64,000 nt of DNA from Gammaproteobacteria bacterium. Lineage in GTDB: Bacteria; Pseudomonadota; Gammaproteobacteria; Burkholderiales; Burkholderiaceae_C. Each line of letters opens with the position of its first letter. Position 1 is the stretch's first letter. Location: NCBI GenBank assembly GCA_018828125.1, contig JAHJWB010000016.1:158197-222196 (forward strand), given 5' to 3'. The notes below the pieces were generated by a model. It worked only from the letters and a program-made list of their open reading frames with translations. It searched no databases and had not been told where the DNA came from. Of this stretch, positions 27,044 through 36,325 are shown in pieces. The position numbers were made by a program, and so were the translations under genes.

Positions 27044-27448
27044 CCCATGATGATCCACTTCCCCGTGGCAGCACTGATCGGGCTGGTGGCGTCCGATGGC
27101 GGCTTTGTCTACACCGGTGATCCATTCTGGGCCCGGGCGGGCGTTTGGCTGGCGGGGGTGGGCGCACTGGGCGGCTGGGGCGCCAGCCTGGCGGGTTTGG
27201 TGGACCTGTTGACGGTCGGCCGCATACGTCGCCTCATCACGGCCTGGGGACACGCGTTGATCGCGGTGATGATGCTCTCGCTGGCTACCCTCAACTGGAT
27301 GCTGCGGCTGGGGGATGACCCCGGCGCGCTCGTCATGCCCTGGGGCCTGGGCATGTCGATACTCACCGCCGGTTTCATCGGGCTTGCCGCCTACCTGGGC
27401 GGCCGACTGGTGTACGAACACGCAGTCGGTGTTGATACCAGCGAATAG
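26984..27448 (+). CDS. DUF2231 membrane protein
   Basis: A 154-residue protein with four hydrophobic helices. The opening AIAGHPLHPMMIHFPVAALI is the signature of DUF2231, whose function is not established but which often carries redox or oxidase-linked context. It runs opposite to the oxidase genes and overlaps the 5' end of ctaC. The following 44 bases to the CopD-like gene hold nothing noteworthy. Confidence 0.82.
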   Translation: MNPTPEPILSRAAIAGHPLHPMMIHFPVAALIGLVASDGGFVYTGDPFWARAGVWLAGVGALGGWGASLAGLVDLLTVGRIRRLITAWGHALIAVMMLSLATLNWMLRLGDDPGALVMPWGLGMSILTAGFIGLAAYLGGRLVYEHAVGVDTSE

Positions 27449-27492
27449 GAGGCCTCGCAGGCGGTCGGAATGCCGTTTCGCGCGCGCTCGCA

Positions 27493-27906
27493 TCAGAACG
27501 GCTTTCTCAACACCAGCCAGGCGACCAGCGCAATGGCGGCCATGCTGAACACCGTGACCGCCGCGCACAAACCCGCGAGGCGGGTTTCACCCCGTTCGGC
27601 CTTCAGCACCAAAAGGCCGCAGGTGGCATGCGACAACACCAACAACCCCACCACGGCAAGCTTGGCGATCAACCAGAGCGTGAGCGGCCCCATGAACACA
27701 AAGATGGCCGTGCCAGAGGCAATGGCCACCAGCGCAGCGGGCGTGACCACGAACGTGAACAGGCTGCGAAGCACCCGCTGATGCGCCTGCTCCAGCACAG
27801 GGGCCTGCCGCGGCCCCGTGGCCGACGCAATCAGCGTAGGCAGGTACAGCAGCGTGCCGCACCACACGATGACCGCGCTGATGTGCAACAGCTTCAGCCA
27901 TGGCAT
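27493..27906 (-). CDS. CopD/HemJ-like membrane protein
   Basis: A 137-residue integral membrane protein with four helices. LKLLHISAVIVWCGTLLYLP carries the histidine near the start that typifies the CopD/HemJ (protoporphyrinogen oxidase) superfamily, and later SHATCGLLVLKAERGETR fits. The exact subfamily is unclear. It converges with DUF2231 and probably belongs functionally to the oxidase neighbourhood, as heme or copper handling would suit, but this is inference. Confidence 0.7.
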   Translation of the reverse strand: MPWLKLLHISAVIVWCGTLLYLPTLIASATGPRQAPVLEQAHQRVLRSLFTFVVTPAALVAIASGTAIFVFMGPLTLWLIAKLAVVGLLVLSHATCGLLVLKAERGETRLAGLCAAVTVFSMAAIALVAWLVLRKPF

Positions 27907-28094
27907 GCGGCGGGCCTCTCGTGCCCGCAGGCATTCTTTGTCTGGTAATCGTAGGGTATCTTTGTCACGGTCCGCACAAGCTCTTTCATCAGGGAGGTGT
28001 GGCGCCTTGCGGCCGTGACGATGATAAAGACGGTAAAACCCCCTTCAAGCAATTGGCGAATCTGTCTTACGCGGCAATCAACCGGATCTCGCGG

Positions 28095-29120
28095 TCAATC
28101 CGCCTTGAACCCCGTGGCCGCCACCGCTTTGCCCCAGGTCACGGTGTCGGCCGCAATGATTCGGCTGAACTCCTGCTGGCTGGTGCCCGTCACCCGAAAA
28201 CCTGCTTCTTCCATCTTGGCCTTGCCTTCTGGCGACTGCACGGCTTTCAGGATGTCGGCGTTGAGCCGCGCAATGATCTCGGGCGGGGTCTTGGCCGGGG
28301 CGACGATGCCAAACCAGGACGAGAACTCCAGGTTGGCATAGCCTTGTTCCTTGATGGTGGGCACATCGGGCAGTGTGGGTGTGCGCGTAGCGCCGGTGGC
28401 GCCCAGCGCCGCGAGTTTGCCGGTCTTGACCTGGGGCGCGGCCAGGCCCACGCTGGCAAAAACCCCGTGCACATCACCGCTGAACAATCCCCCCAAGGCG
28501 TCGGAGGTGTTCTTGTAGTGCACCGGTTCAGGTTTGAGCTGCACGGCGTCACCAAACATGAAAGCGCCGAAATGCCCTGGGGTACCCGCACCAAATGTGG
28601 CCAGGAACAAGCCCTTTTGCTGCTTCGTCCAGTCCACAAATTCTTTGACATTGCGCGCAGGCACTTTTTGCGGGTTGACCAGCAGCACGAAGTCGGAGGT
28701 CACCACCTGGCTGACCGCCGCAAAGTCCTTGGCGGGGTCGTACGGCAGCTTGTTGTAGCTGCTGGGGGCAATGCTGAGCTGGCCTGTTTCGCCCAGCATG
28801 ACGGTGTACCCGTCTGGCGTGGCCCGTGCAGCCTCGCCCGCGGCAATCAGCCCGCCTGCACCCGGTTTGTTGTCCACGATCACGCCCAGGTTGCCCCACC
28901 CTTCCGACAGCTTTTGCGCCAACAGGCGCGCGACAATGTCGGGCCCTGTGCCGGCCGGGAAGCCCACGATGATGCGAACCGGCTTGTTGGGGTAGGCCGC
29001 ACCGCCAGGGGTCTGCGCCTGCGCGGCTGCCCAGGGCGTTACCAGGGTGGCGGCCACCGCAGCGGCCAACAGCGCGCGGCGCCCGCGGGATGCGAAGGAA
29101 GGGTTGAAAAGAGGTTTCAT
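28095..29120 (-). CDS. Bug-family tripartite tricarboxylate binding protein
   Basis: A 341-residue periplasmic solute receptor of the Bug/TctC family, massively expanded in Burkholderiales. The signal peptide ends at TPWAAAQAQT. Family blocks include YPNKPVRIIVGFPAGTGPDIVARLLAQ, split here as YPNKPVRIIVGFPAG and GPDIVARLLAQ, then VDNKPGAGGLIAAG, and later DVPTIKEQGYANLEF. GGAGACAAAC precedes ATG 29120. No TctA/TctB permease is adjacent, as is usual for orphan Bug receptors. It probably pairs with the DUF3237 gene upstream, 133 bases away. Confidence 0.92.
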   Translation of the reverse strand: MKPLFNPSFASRGRRALLAAAVAATLVTPWAAAQAQTPGGAAYPNKPVRIIVGFPAGTGPDIVARLLAQKLSEGWGNLGVIVDNKPGAGGLIAAGEAARATPDGYTVMLGETGQLSIAPSSYNKLPYDPAKDFAAVSQVVTSDFVLLVNPQKVPARNVKEFVDWTKQQKGLFLATFGAGTPGHFGAFMFGDAVQLKPEPVHYKNTSDALGGLFSGDVHGVFASVGLAAPQVKTGKLAALGATGATRTPTLPDVPTIKEQGYANLEFSSWFGIVAPAKTPPEIIARLNADILKAVQSPEGKAKMEEAGFRVTGTSQQEFSRIIAADTVTWGKAVAATGFKAD

Positions 29121-29253
29121 GTTTGTCTCCGGATGGTTGTTGTGAGGGAAATCGAAAAAAGGGAATAGCCAGCAGGCAGGCAACAGGGCAGAAGCTGAGC
29201 GTTTTTTGTCCCTGCAGGGTTGGCATAGGCAAATGACTCTCAGCCTCCCAGGC

Positions 29254-29727
29254 TCATGCCAGTTCAAAGAACCGCATGGTCACGGCGTCCGGGTAGCGCG
29301 CGCCGGAGCCCACGAACATGCGTTCGGCGATCCACCCCAGCGAGGGCGATGCGGTCTCAAAGCTCGGGCTGCACCGAAAGTAGATCTGCGCTGGGTCCAC
29401 CGGCTCACCCCGCACCAGCCGCGCGATCAGCTCCGGTGGCCCCGAACGCACTGCCCGGTTCTGCACGTAAATGAAGTCGCCGCCATCGGTTTCGAGCACA
29501 TAGCGCGCGTCCAGCTCCGAAAGCCGGTCGTTCACGATGAGCTGGAAATCTGCCCCCCCGGGCAACACCCGCGCGCTCCAGCCATCGCCCATGGCCGTGC
29601 CGCCGGTGATGGGGATCAGCCGCCGCAGCCCGTGGACGGTCTGGCCCACCTCCTGCGGCACACCGACCTGCACGCGCAGGTCGGCAAAGAATTTCAGGCG
29701 GGGTTCGGACAGTGAAGGGTCGGACAT
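29254..29727 (-). CDS. DUF3237 protein
   Basis: A 157-residue soluble protein of the DUF3237 family, recognised by LFADLRVQVGVPQEVG-like start (LKFFADLRVQVGVPQEVGQT), the central GGTAMGDGWSARVLPGGADF and the terminal AQIYFRCSPSFETA. The family is usually linked to small-molecule catabolism but has no proven reaction. It is divergent from a LuxR regulator, which may control it together with the Bug receptor. Confidence 0.85.
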   Translation of the reverse strand: MSDPSLSEPRLKFFADLRVQVGVPQEVGQTVHGLRRLIPITGGTAMGDGWSARVLPGGADFQLIVNDRLSELDARYVLETDGGDFIYVQNRAVRSGPPELIARLVRGEPVDPAQIYFRCSPSFETASPSLGWIAERMFVGSGARYPDAVTMRFFELA

Positions 29728-29745
29728 GGGGGGCCAAGCACTACA

Positions 29746-29770
29746 AAAAAGTAGTTATAAAAAGTAGTTA
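29746..29770. promoter_or_regulatory. Tandem direct repeat between DUF3237 and the LuxR regulator
   Basis: AAAAAGTAGTTA occurs at 29746-29757 and again at 29759-29770, a 13-bp period in the divergent promoter region. It lies 19 bases before the DUF3237 start, so it could be an operator for the LuxR-type neighbour. Confidence 0.5.
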
Positions 29771-29896
29771 AGCATTAGCGTAAATCCGGTTGCACCACAG
29801 GCCTGTCATCCCAGAGGATGACAAGGCAATGACACAGCGCTCCGCAGCCCTCCCCCTCACTTGCCGCCACCGCGACGGCAGCCACCGGATTCACCT

Positions 29897-30787
29897 ATGA
29901 GGCAATGGCTACCCTCGTCTCCGCCCGCCTCCGGCCAGCCTGCCGTGTCAGGCCCGGCGAGCCAGGCATTGGCGGGCATGGTCCAGCGACTGGGCGAGCC
30001 CGGTTTTGCGCCGGGCCTGCTCGAGGATCTGGCGCCCGTGCTGCCCGCTGCTTCGTGGTCGGTGTACCGCACCGGCCAACGCTGCAAGCCCACGCTGTTC
30101 ATGTCTGCCAGCCGGGGCGTGCCCGACACCACCCAGGACTGCTGGTGGGCCTACCTATCGGGCCCCTACCGCAAGGACCGCACCTGGGGCCGTGCGTTTG
30201 ACGACAACACGCCCATCGACCCCCTCCCGCGCCTGTGCCATGTGACGGCCACCGAGGTCGAGGGCGAGCACCGCGCCCGCGTTTACGACGCGCACGGCGT
30301 GGCCGAGCGGGTGTCGGTGGTGGACTACGAAAGCGATGGCTCGGTGTTTGCGGTCAACTTCTACCGCCACCAGCACCAAAGGCCGTTTCGCGATGGCCAG
30401 ATTGGTGACTTCGAGTCGGTTGCGCCCGTGCTGCTGGCGCTGGCCCGCAAACACATCCACCTGGCGCGCCCGTCGGCCTGGCCGGTGCACGACAGCGGGC
30501 GGCACGTGCTGCCCGCAACCGACGACCGGGAGGCCGTGTTGCCCGCCCTGGCGGCCTTGCCCCAAGGCCTGCCCGCGCTGCGCGAACGCCTGCTGCGCCT
30601 GCACCACGACCTGACGGACCGCGAGCTCGACGTGTGCGCCCGCGTGCTGCAGGGCATGACGCACGAGGGCATTGCCAGTGACCTGGGCCTGGGCGTGCCC
30701 ACTGTCAAAACCTACCGCAACCGCGCGTTTGCGCGCATGGGCATTCACTTTCGCAACGAGCTGTTTGCCAAAGTGCTGGGCCGGTAG
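29897..30787 (+). CDS. LuxR-family transcriptional regulator
   Basis: A 296-residue regulator with a LuxR helix-turn-helix at about 235-290: LTDRELDVCARVLQGMTHEGI followed by ASDLGLGVPTVKTYRNRAFARMG in two stretches. The N-terminal 230 residues have no recognised receiver or autoinducer domain; WWAYLSGPYRKDRTWG and VVDYESDGSVFAVNFYR suggest a ligand-binding fold. ATG 29897 is preferred over TTG 29861. It probably regulates the divergent DUF3237-Bug genes through the direct repeat between them. Confidence 0.85.
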   Translation: MRQWLPSSPPASGQPAVSGPASQALAGMVQRLGEPGFAPGLLEDLAPVLPAASWSVYRTGQRCKPTLFMSASRGVPDTTQDCWWAYLSGPYRKDRTWGRAFDDNTPIDPLPRLCHVTATEVEGEHRARVYDAHGVAERVSVVDYESDGSVFAVNFYRHQHQRPFRDGQIGDFESVAPVLLALARKHIHLARPSAWPVHDSGRHVLPATDDREAVLPALAALPQGLPALRERLLRLHHDLTDRELDVCARVLQGMTHEGIASDLGLGVPTVKTYRNRAFARMGIHFRNELFAKVLGR

Positions 30788-30815
30788 ACCTGTCTCTCCT
30801 GAACGGCTGTGACCG

Positions 30816-33704
30816 GTGGCGAATGTCCCGGCCTGCCCGGGAGCACGGCACAATCCCCGGCCAGTGACACGCCCCACCGACCCATTGTTTCCCACAGACC
30901 CGCCGCCGCCGCGATCCAACCGCCAGGCGGTCGTCGCAGCCTGGGTGGCCGCCCTGCGCCGCCAGGCCGACGCCGCAACACTCCAGGCGCTGCCCCCGTT
31001 GACAGACGCAGAGGCCGCACGTGTGATGGCCACCATGCGTGGTGACGATCCACCGTCGGATGCGCCATCCCCCACCTCCAGCCGGCAACAACCACCACCC
31101 GGCATCACCGTGGGCCAATTCCGCCCCCGCATCACGCTGATGACCCTGGGTCGGGGCGAGGGGCTGCTGGGCCTCAAGCCGCAGGGCAAGATGGGACCAC
31201 GCGGCGACAGCGTGACGCTGGCACAGATCGACTGGACCTACCGCACCGACGCGGAGGGCCTCAACACCGTGGCCTGGCAAACGCCCGCGCCCACCTCCAT
31301 CCTCAACTCCCGCCCTGCTCCGCTGCAAGACCTGTATGACACGGGCGGACCGGTGGTGCGCATGCAGCGCGACTTGGCGGCTGAGTCCGACGCCATGGAC
31401 CAGGTGTGGGACCTGGGCTTGCTGCCGGTGGACGCCCGGTCACTGCAGTGGCGCAACCGCGACGAGGCCGCCAGCCTGGGACCGCTGTGGACGCTGGCGC
31501 AGGAAGCATTTTTTGGTGACTTCTGGGCCGAACAGGTGCCGCGTTTGCAAGCCAAGGGCTGGAGCGTGGTGGTGCAGCCCGGCTTTGCGCACGAAAGCGT
31601 GCCGGTGTCGCGCTGGAAGCTGCTGATTGCCCCCGACACGGGCGAACTGCTGGGCAAAGAAGTGGATGGCCCGCTCGGCCCACGCGAGCGCCCCGTACAA
31701 AAGCTGCATTTGCCCGAGCGCGAAGGCGCCTGGCTGCTCAGCCTGGGCATCGAGATCGACGGCGAAACGCTGGACCTGGCGCCCATGCTGGCCGACCTGC
31801 TGCGCCGCGACGCACGCTGGCTCAACGCCCGGCAGATGGCGCACATCGACGACATGGCCATCATCTCGCTGCGCGCGCCGGGCGGTAAACGCATCGACGC
31901 GCCCGCAGGGCCGCTCAAGGCCATCGTGGGCGCGATGGTGGACCTGCTGACCGACCCCACCCGCAACCACCGAAAGGAAGGCGACCCGCTGCACCTGGGC
32001 GCCTGGGAGGCGCGCCGCATCGAAGCCCTGCGCGCTGGCCTGGTGTCAGCTCACCGCGTAGGCACAGTCAATGGCTGGAGCAACGACTGGCAACTGCAGG
32101 GCGATGCGGGCCTGAACCAACTGGCCCAGCGCCTGCGCACCATCGGCACCCCGCAACCGGTGGCCGCACCGCAGGGCCTGCGGGTGCAACTGCGCCCGTA
32201 CCAACTTGAAGGCCTGGCCTGGCTGCAATACCTGCGCGCCCAGGGCCTGGGCGGCATCCTGGCCGACGACATGGGCCTGGGCAAAACCGCGCAGGCGCTG
32301 GCCCATGTGCTGATGGAAAAGGAGGCCGGGCGCCTCAAGCGCCCCGCCCTGGTGGTGCTGCCCACCTCGCTGCTCTTCAACTGGCAGGCCGAGGCCGCGC
32401 GCATGGCACCCAGCCTGCGGGTGCTGGCTCTGCACGGCGCCCACCGTGGCCAGCGCTATCAGCACATCGCCGATCACGACCTGGTGCTGACCACCTACCC
32501 GTTGCTGTGGCGCGACGTGGACGCGCTGGCCGCGCAGTCGTTTCACCTGCTGATCCTGGACGAAGCGCAGATGGTGAAAAACGCGGGCAGCCGGAGCGCC
32601 CGCGCCCTGCGCAAGCTACAGGCGCCCCACCTGCTGTGCCTGACTGGAACGCCGCTGGAAAACCACCTGGGCGAGCTGTGGGCGCAGTTTGACTTCTTGA
32701 TGCCCGGCTTTTTAGGTGATGTGCGCAGCTTCAACGCCCGCTGGCGCAAACCCATCGAGGAAAACGGCGAAACCCTGCGCGCCCAGCTGCTGGCCCAGCG
32801 CGTGCGCCCCTTCATCCTGCGCCGCCGCAAGCAGGACGTGGCGACCGAATTGCCACCCCGCACCGAAGTCATCCAGCGCGTGCAACTGCAAGGCAAACAG
32901 CGCGAGCTGTACGAGGCCGTGCGCACCACGGCCGATAAACAGGTGCGCCGCGCACTGGAGCGCCAGAGCTTTGAAGGCTCGCAGATCACCATCCTCGATG
33001 CCCTGCTCAAGCTACGCCAGGTCTGCTGCGACCCGCGCTTGGTGAAGGGGACGACAAAGACCGCTCAGACCATGGAACGAGCCAAGCTGGAGTTGCTAGG
33101 CGACATGCTGCCCGCCCTGGTCGATGAAGGCCGTCGCGTGCTGGTGTTCTCGCAGTTCACCGAAATGCTGCGCCTGGCGGCAGAGCTGCTCGACACCCTG
33201 GCGCTGCCCTACCTCACCCTCACCGGACAGACGCCACCCCGCCAGCGCGGCGCGGTGGTCAAGCGTTTTCAGGCACGGGACGAAGACAGCGCCCCCATCC
33301 TGCTCGTCAGCCTCAAGGCAGGCGGTCTGGGCCTGAACCTCACTGCCGCCGACACCGTGATCCACCTCGACCCCTGGTGGAACCCCGCAGTCGAAGAGCA
33401 GGCCACCGCTCGCGCCCACCGCATCGGGCAGGACCAGCCGGTGTTTGTCTACAAGCTGGTGGTGGAAGGCAGCATCGAAGAACGCATGCTGGAGCTGCAG
33501 GCCCGCAAGGCCGCCTTGGCGCAGGGCGTGCTGGGCCACGATGCCGAAGGCGCGGTCAAATTCAGCGAGTCCGACCTGCATGCCCTGCTGGCGCCGCTGA
33601 CCGAGCCCGCCAACAACCCGCTGGGCATACCGGGCGAAGATGCGCGGCGCTGGGGCGGCACGGGCAAACGGATGCCTCGGCCGCTGCAGCCGCCAGAAGT
33701 TTGA
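30816..33704 (+). CDS. SNF2-family DEAD/DEAH helicase
   Basis: A 962-residue Swi2/Snf2 ATPase. The N-terminal 450 residues form the bacterial SNF2-associated region; no SWIM zinc motif is evident. The helicase core has ILADDMGLGKTAQALAHVL (Walker A 484-491), LLILDEAQMVKN (DEAQ at 582), LTGTPLENHLGELWAQFDF, VLVFSQFTEML, and the motif V/VI block SLKAGGLGLNL with ATARAHRIGQ. It could remodel nucleoprotein or stalled polymerase complexes, as RapA does, but the partner is unknown. The start is uncertain: GTG 30816 or GTG 30864; neither has a good ribosome site. Confidence 0.88.
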   Translation: MANVPACPGARHNPRPVTRPTDPLFPTDPPPPRSNRQAVVAAWVAALRRQADAATLQALPPLTDAEAARVMATMRGDDPPSDAPSPTSSRQQPPPGITVGQFRPRITLMTLGRGEGLLGLKPQGKMGPRGDSVTLAQIDWTYRTDAEGLNTVAWQTPAPTSILNSRPAPLQDLYDTGGPVVRMQRDLAAESDAMDQVWDLGLLPVDARSLQWRNRDEAASLGPLWTLAQEAFFGDFWAEQVPRLQAKGWSVVVQPGFAHESVPVSRWKLLIAPDTGELLGKEVDGPLGPRERPVQKLHLPEREGAWLLSLGIEIDGETLDLAPMLADLLRRDARWLNARQMAHIDDMAIISLRAPGGKRIDAPAGPLKAIVGAMVDLLTDPTRNHRKEGDPLHLGAWEARRIEALRAGLVSAHRVGTVNGWSNDWQLQGDAGLNQLAQRLRTIGTPQPVAAPQGLRVQLRPYQLEGLAWLQYLRAQGLGGILADDMGLGKTAQALAHVLMEKEAGRLKRPALVVLPTSLLFNWQAEAARMAPSLRVLALHGAHRGQRYQHIADHDLVLTTYPLLWRDVDALAAQSFHLLILDEAQMVKNAGSRSARALRKLQAPHLLCLTGTPLENHLGELWAQFDFLMPGFLGDVRSFNARWRKPIEENGETLRAQLLAQRVRPFILRRRKQDVATELPPRTEVIQRVQLQGKQRELYEAVRTTADKQVRRALERQSFEGSQITILDALLKLRQVCCDPRLVKGTTKTAQTMERAKLELLGDMLPALVDEGRRVLVFSQFTEMLRLAAELLDTLALPYLTLTGQTPPRQRGAVVKRFQARDEDSAPILLVSLKAGGLGLNLTAADTVIHLDPWWNPAVEEQATARAHRIGQDQPVFVYKLVVEGSIEERMLELQARKAALAQGVLGHDAEGAVKFSESDLHALLAPLTEPANNPLGIPGEDARRWGGTGKRMPRPLQPPEV

Positions 33705-33712
33705 ATGATTTT

Positions 33713-33748
33713 GGCCTCTGACGCTTATCCATAAGCGATGGCAGCTAT
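33713..33748 (+). repeat. Palindromic intergenic repeat, copy 6
   Basis: GGCCTCTGACGCTTATCC and ATAAGCGATGGCAGCTAT: the arms are slightly shortened. It lies nine bases after the helicase stop, in a 198-base convergent gap. The rest of the gap shows nothing recognisable. Confidence 0.75.
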
Positions 33749-33902
33749 AAATTAAATAGCATATTGATCGAATCCGCACGGTGGCCGGGTTTCCCAATCG
33801 GTCAACCCGCCGTAAAACGCGCGTCTGCCGCCGAAGCTCGCGCCTCGGATTTTTGATGATTTCGCCGCCAGCTCCAGTGGACAGAGCACTTGCAGCTAAC
33901 CA

Positions 33903-34526
33903 TCACCCCGCATTCTTTGCACCAACTTGCCGACGGTTGTGCCGGCGTCGCTCCCGCCAGAGCGCACGCACCATGGCCGAGAGGACCAGGCCAGCGCCAC
34001 CCGCCAACCCTGCAATCCCCAGGTTCAAAACCAGCGGGCCCACCCGCAGGCTGCGGTCCACCACCGACTCCGCCGGGTCTTGCGGATCCACCCACACCTG
34101 AACAGGGGTGCCAGTGCGCTGCGCGTTGTGCAGCCGGTCTGCCAGTTGCTGGTGAAAACTGCGCCAGCCGTCACCCGATGCGTCCACGGCGGCGCGTGTG
34201 CCGGTGTACTGCAAGCCTTCTGCCTGGTAGCGATAACGCACCACGGCCGTGTAATACGAACCGCCGCGCGCCGTGCCACCCTTGTGCAGCCGAACAGACT
34301 CCACCTGCGCGGGCACGGGCTGCCAGTGGCGCATGCGCGACCAGTCGTATAGCGTCGGTCCCACGCTGAAGGCGCACAAGCCAAGGCTTGTCGCCAGCAG
34401 CATCAAGGCGACCAGCGCCAACACAAGCTGCGACCAGATGCTCTCGCCCAAAGCGCCTTTCGCGCCGAAGTACGAAGGGGCGGCGCTGTTTTGGCGCAGC
34501 CTTTTGCGTGCGCTGGCCCTGCCCAC
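33903..34526 (-). CDS. Short DUF3592 membrane protein
   Basis: A 207-residue protein with an N-terminal helix (LVLALVALMLLATSLGLCAF) and a C-terminal one (LVLNLGIAGLAGGAGLVLSAM), flanking a soluble DUF3592 segment. GTPVQVWVDPQDPAESVVDRSLR is almost identical to blocks in two larger paralogues. The start GTG 34526 overlaps the stop codon of the upstream paralogue (TAGTG), so it is coupled. It appears to be an N-terminal-half copy of the larger protein. Function unknown. Confidence 0.8.
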   Translation of the reverse strand: MGRASARKRLRQNSAAPSYFGAKGALGESIWSQLVLALVALMLLATSLGLCAFSVGPTLYDWSRMRHWQPVPAQVESVRLHKGGTARGGSYYTAVVRYRYQAEGLQYTGTRAAVDASGDGWRSFHQQLADRLHNAQRTGTPVQVWVDPQDPAESVVDRSLRVGPLVLNLGIAGLAGGAGLVLSAMVRALWRERRRHNRRQVGAKNAG

Positions 34527-36325
34527 TAGGCCCCGTCCAGCGCGGTGTATCCACTGCGCGATTGAACCGTCTGCATCAATTGCCGTGCTGCGGCCAGACC
34601 GCGCACGCCCTCGGCCAGCGTAACGCGAGCGCCGCTTTGCAATTGCGCCACAAGGCGGTAGTTGGCAACGCTGGATGCGCCGGATCGCGTGCCGCCACCC
34701 TCTTTGAGCCGAAGGCCCACCACCTGCTCTGCACGGGCTTGATGGCGCGCAGTGACGAAACCCAGCACCCGCCGTTCTGTCCACAACCCCTGGCGATCGA
34801 TGTGTACGCGCAGGCTGTTGGTCAGCTCATAAAGCCCGCCCAAAACGATGGCGAATCCCGCCCCACAAAACATAACGGGGAACAGCAGGGGTGCGCCCTT
34901 CGCGCCGGCAAACCAACCCGCGCCCGCGAAAATGGCTCCGAACACCAGGACCATAAGCGAAGCGGCCCAGCGCCGCCCAATTGCAAAGTAAAGCTGCATA
35001 CCCCCTGGCAAAGCCTGCACGCTCGCCAGGTCAGAAAGCTCCCTGGACATCAGTGCATGCAAGCCCGGGTGCTGGGTTACATCCGCGCTCAGGCGGCTGG
35101 ATGTGAAGCCAGTCGCATACAACGGCACCACAAAGCCCCGGGCAAATTTCAGACCGGGTGTCATGCTTTGCACCTCCAACCGCCACCCGTGGTGCTCTTG
35201 CGCCATGGGGTTCCCCGAGGCAGGCAGGTGCGCCGGTACATCAAACCGAAAGCTCACGGCCACCCCATCGCCTTGCGGTTGCACGTGGGCCAATCCTTCC
35301 GCGCGCCACAGTTCTTGTTCGTTGTCTTCATCATTGCCCCGGCCACGTCCTTTTTCATAGCGCGTGCACAGCAGCCGCGTCAAAAAAACCAAGTCTGGCG
35401 TGTAAGGCACCGGTAGCGCCAGGGTGGCGCCAAAGTGGCCTCCCAGCGCACCGGGGAAAGGATCCAGCACTAGGTGAGCGTCTCCAAAACGGCGGGCGTC
35501 CAGCGCGGCACGCACGGCCCACACAAACAAGCCGGCGCCCAGCACGCCAAAAATGGCCATGGCGCCAAAAGACACGAAACTGCCGCGTGTCCATGCCCCG
35601 GGCAGCTTGAGCGCCATCAGCGGTAACGACACAGCGTTCCACACCAGCGCGATGAACCAAGCAGTTTTCAGCGTTTCCCGCTGGTCAGATCGGATGCGGT
35701 TGTCGGCCCATTGCGCGCGCTGCAGCCAAGGAAAAGCGCCCTCGTCGATGTGATCGGCATCCTGCGAGGACGGCTTTGCAGAATGTCCACTCCATACAGC
35801 GCGTGCAATTTTGGCCAGCACCAGCATGCCAAAACCACCCGACAAGCCAGCCAGCCCCAGCGCCAAACCCAACAGGCCCGGCCGCAGGCTGCGGTCGGCA
35901 ATCGACTCTGCGGGTTTTGCTGGGTTCACCCACACTTGCACGGGTGCCCCTGTTTTCTGTGCGCCTTGCAGGCGTCGGCCCAGTTGCTCCTGAAAGCTGC
36001 CAATGTTGTCGGGCCGTTCGTGAATGGCGGCACGCTGCCCGATGTACGTCACGCCGCCCACCTCGTAGCGGTAGCGCACCGACACGCTGTGCGAGGTGCC
36101 GCCCTTGCTGCCGTGGTGACTTTGCAGCGTGGCCGACTCCACCTGTGCGGCCACCGGTTGCCAGCTTTGCATGCGCGCCCAGTCATACACCGCGGGGGCG
36201 ACCATCAGCAAAAAAATGCCGACGCCTGCAGCCGCGAACGGCAGGGCAAACAGCGCCAGCACCCACACGCCCGCCGGCGGCTTCTGGTGGGCCGCGCGGC
36301 CTTGAGATGCCCGCGCATCCGTCAT
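34526..36325 (-). CDS. DUF3592 membrane protein (long form)
   Basis: A 599-residue protein. An N-terminal DUF3592 module (VWVLALFALPFAAAGVGIFL, AVYDWARMQSWQPV, GAPVQVWVNPAKPAESIADR) is followed by further helices (FIALVWNAVSLPLMALKLPG, AMAIFGVLGAGLFVWAVRAA) and a large soluble region. A third helix pair follows (MVLVFGAIFAGAGWFAG, MFCGAGFAIVLGGLYELTNS), then a C-terminal domain. It is the middle gene of a three-gene coupled operon: its ATG overlaps the preceding TGA. A full-length paralogue lies at 39911-41704. Function unknown. Confidence 0.82.
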   Translation of the reverse strand: MTDARASQGRAAHQKPPAGVWVLALFALPFAAAGVGIFLLMVAPAVYDWARMQSWQPVAAQVESATLQSHHGSKGGTSHSVSVRYRYEVGGVTYIGQRAAIHERPDNIGSFQEQLGRRLQGAQKTGAPVQVWVNPAKPAESIADRSLRPGLLGLALGLAGLSGGFGMLVLAKIARAVWSGHSAKPSSQDADHIDEGAFPWLQRAQWADNRIRSDQRETLKTAWFIALVWNAVSLPLMALKLPGAWTRGSFVSFGAMAIFGVLGAGLFVWAVRAALDARRFGDAHLVLDPFPGALGGHFGATLALPVPYTPDLVFLTRLLCTRYEKGRGRGNDEDNEQELWRAEGLAHVQPQGDGVAVSFRFDVPAHLPASGNPMAQEHHGWRLEVQSMTPGLKFARGFVVPLYATGFTSSRLSADVTQHPGLHALMSRELSDLASVQALPGGMQLYFAIGRRWAASLMVLVFGAIFAGAGWFAGAKGAPLLFPVMFCGAGFAIVLGGLYELTNSLRVHIDRQGLWTERRVLGFVTARHQARAEQVVGLRLKEGGGTRSGASSVANYRLVAQLQSGARVTLAEGVRGLAAARQLMQTVQSRSGYTALDGA

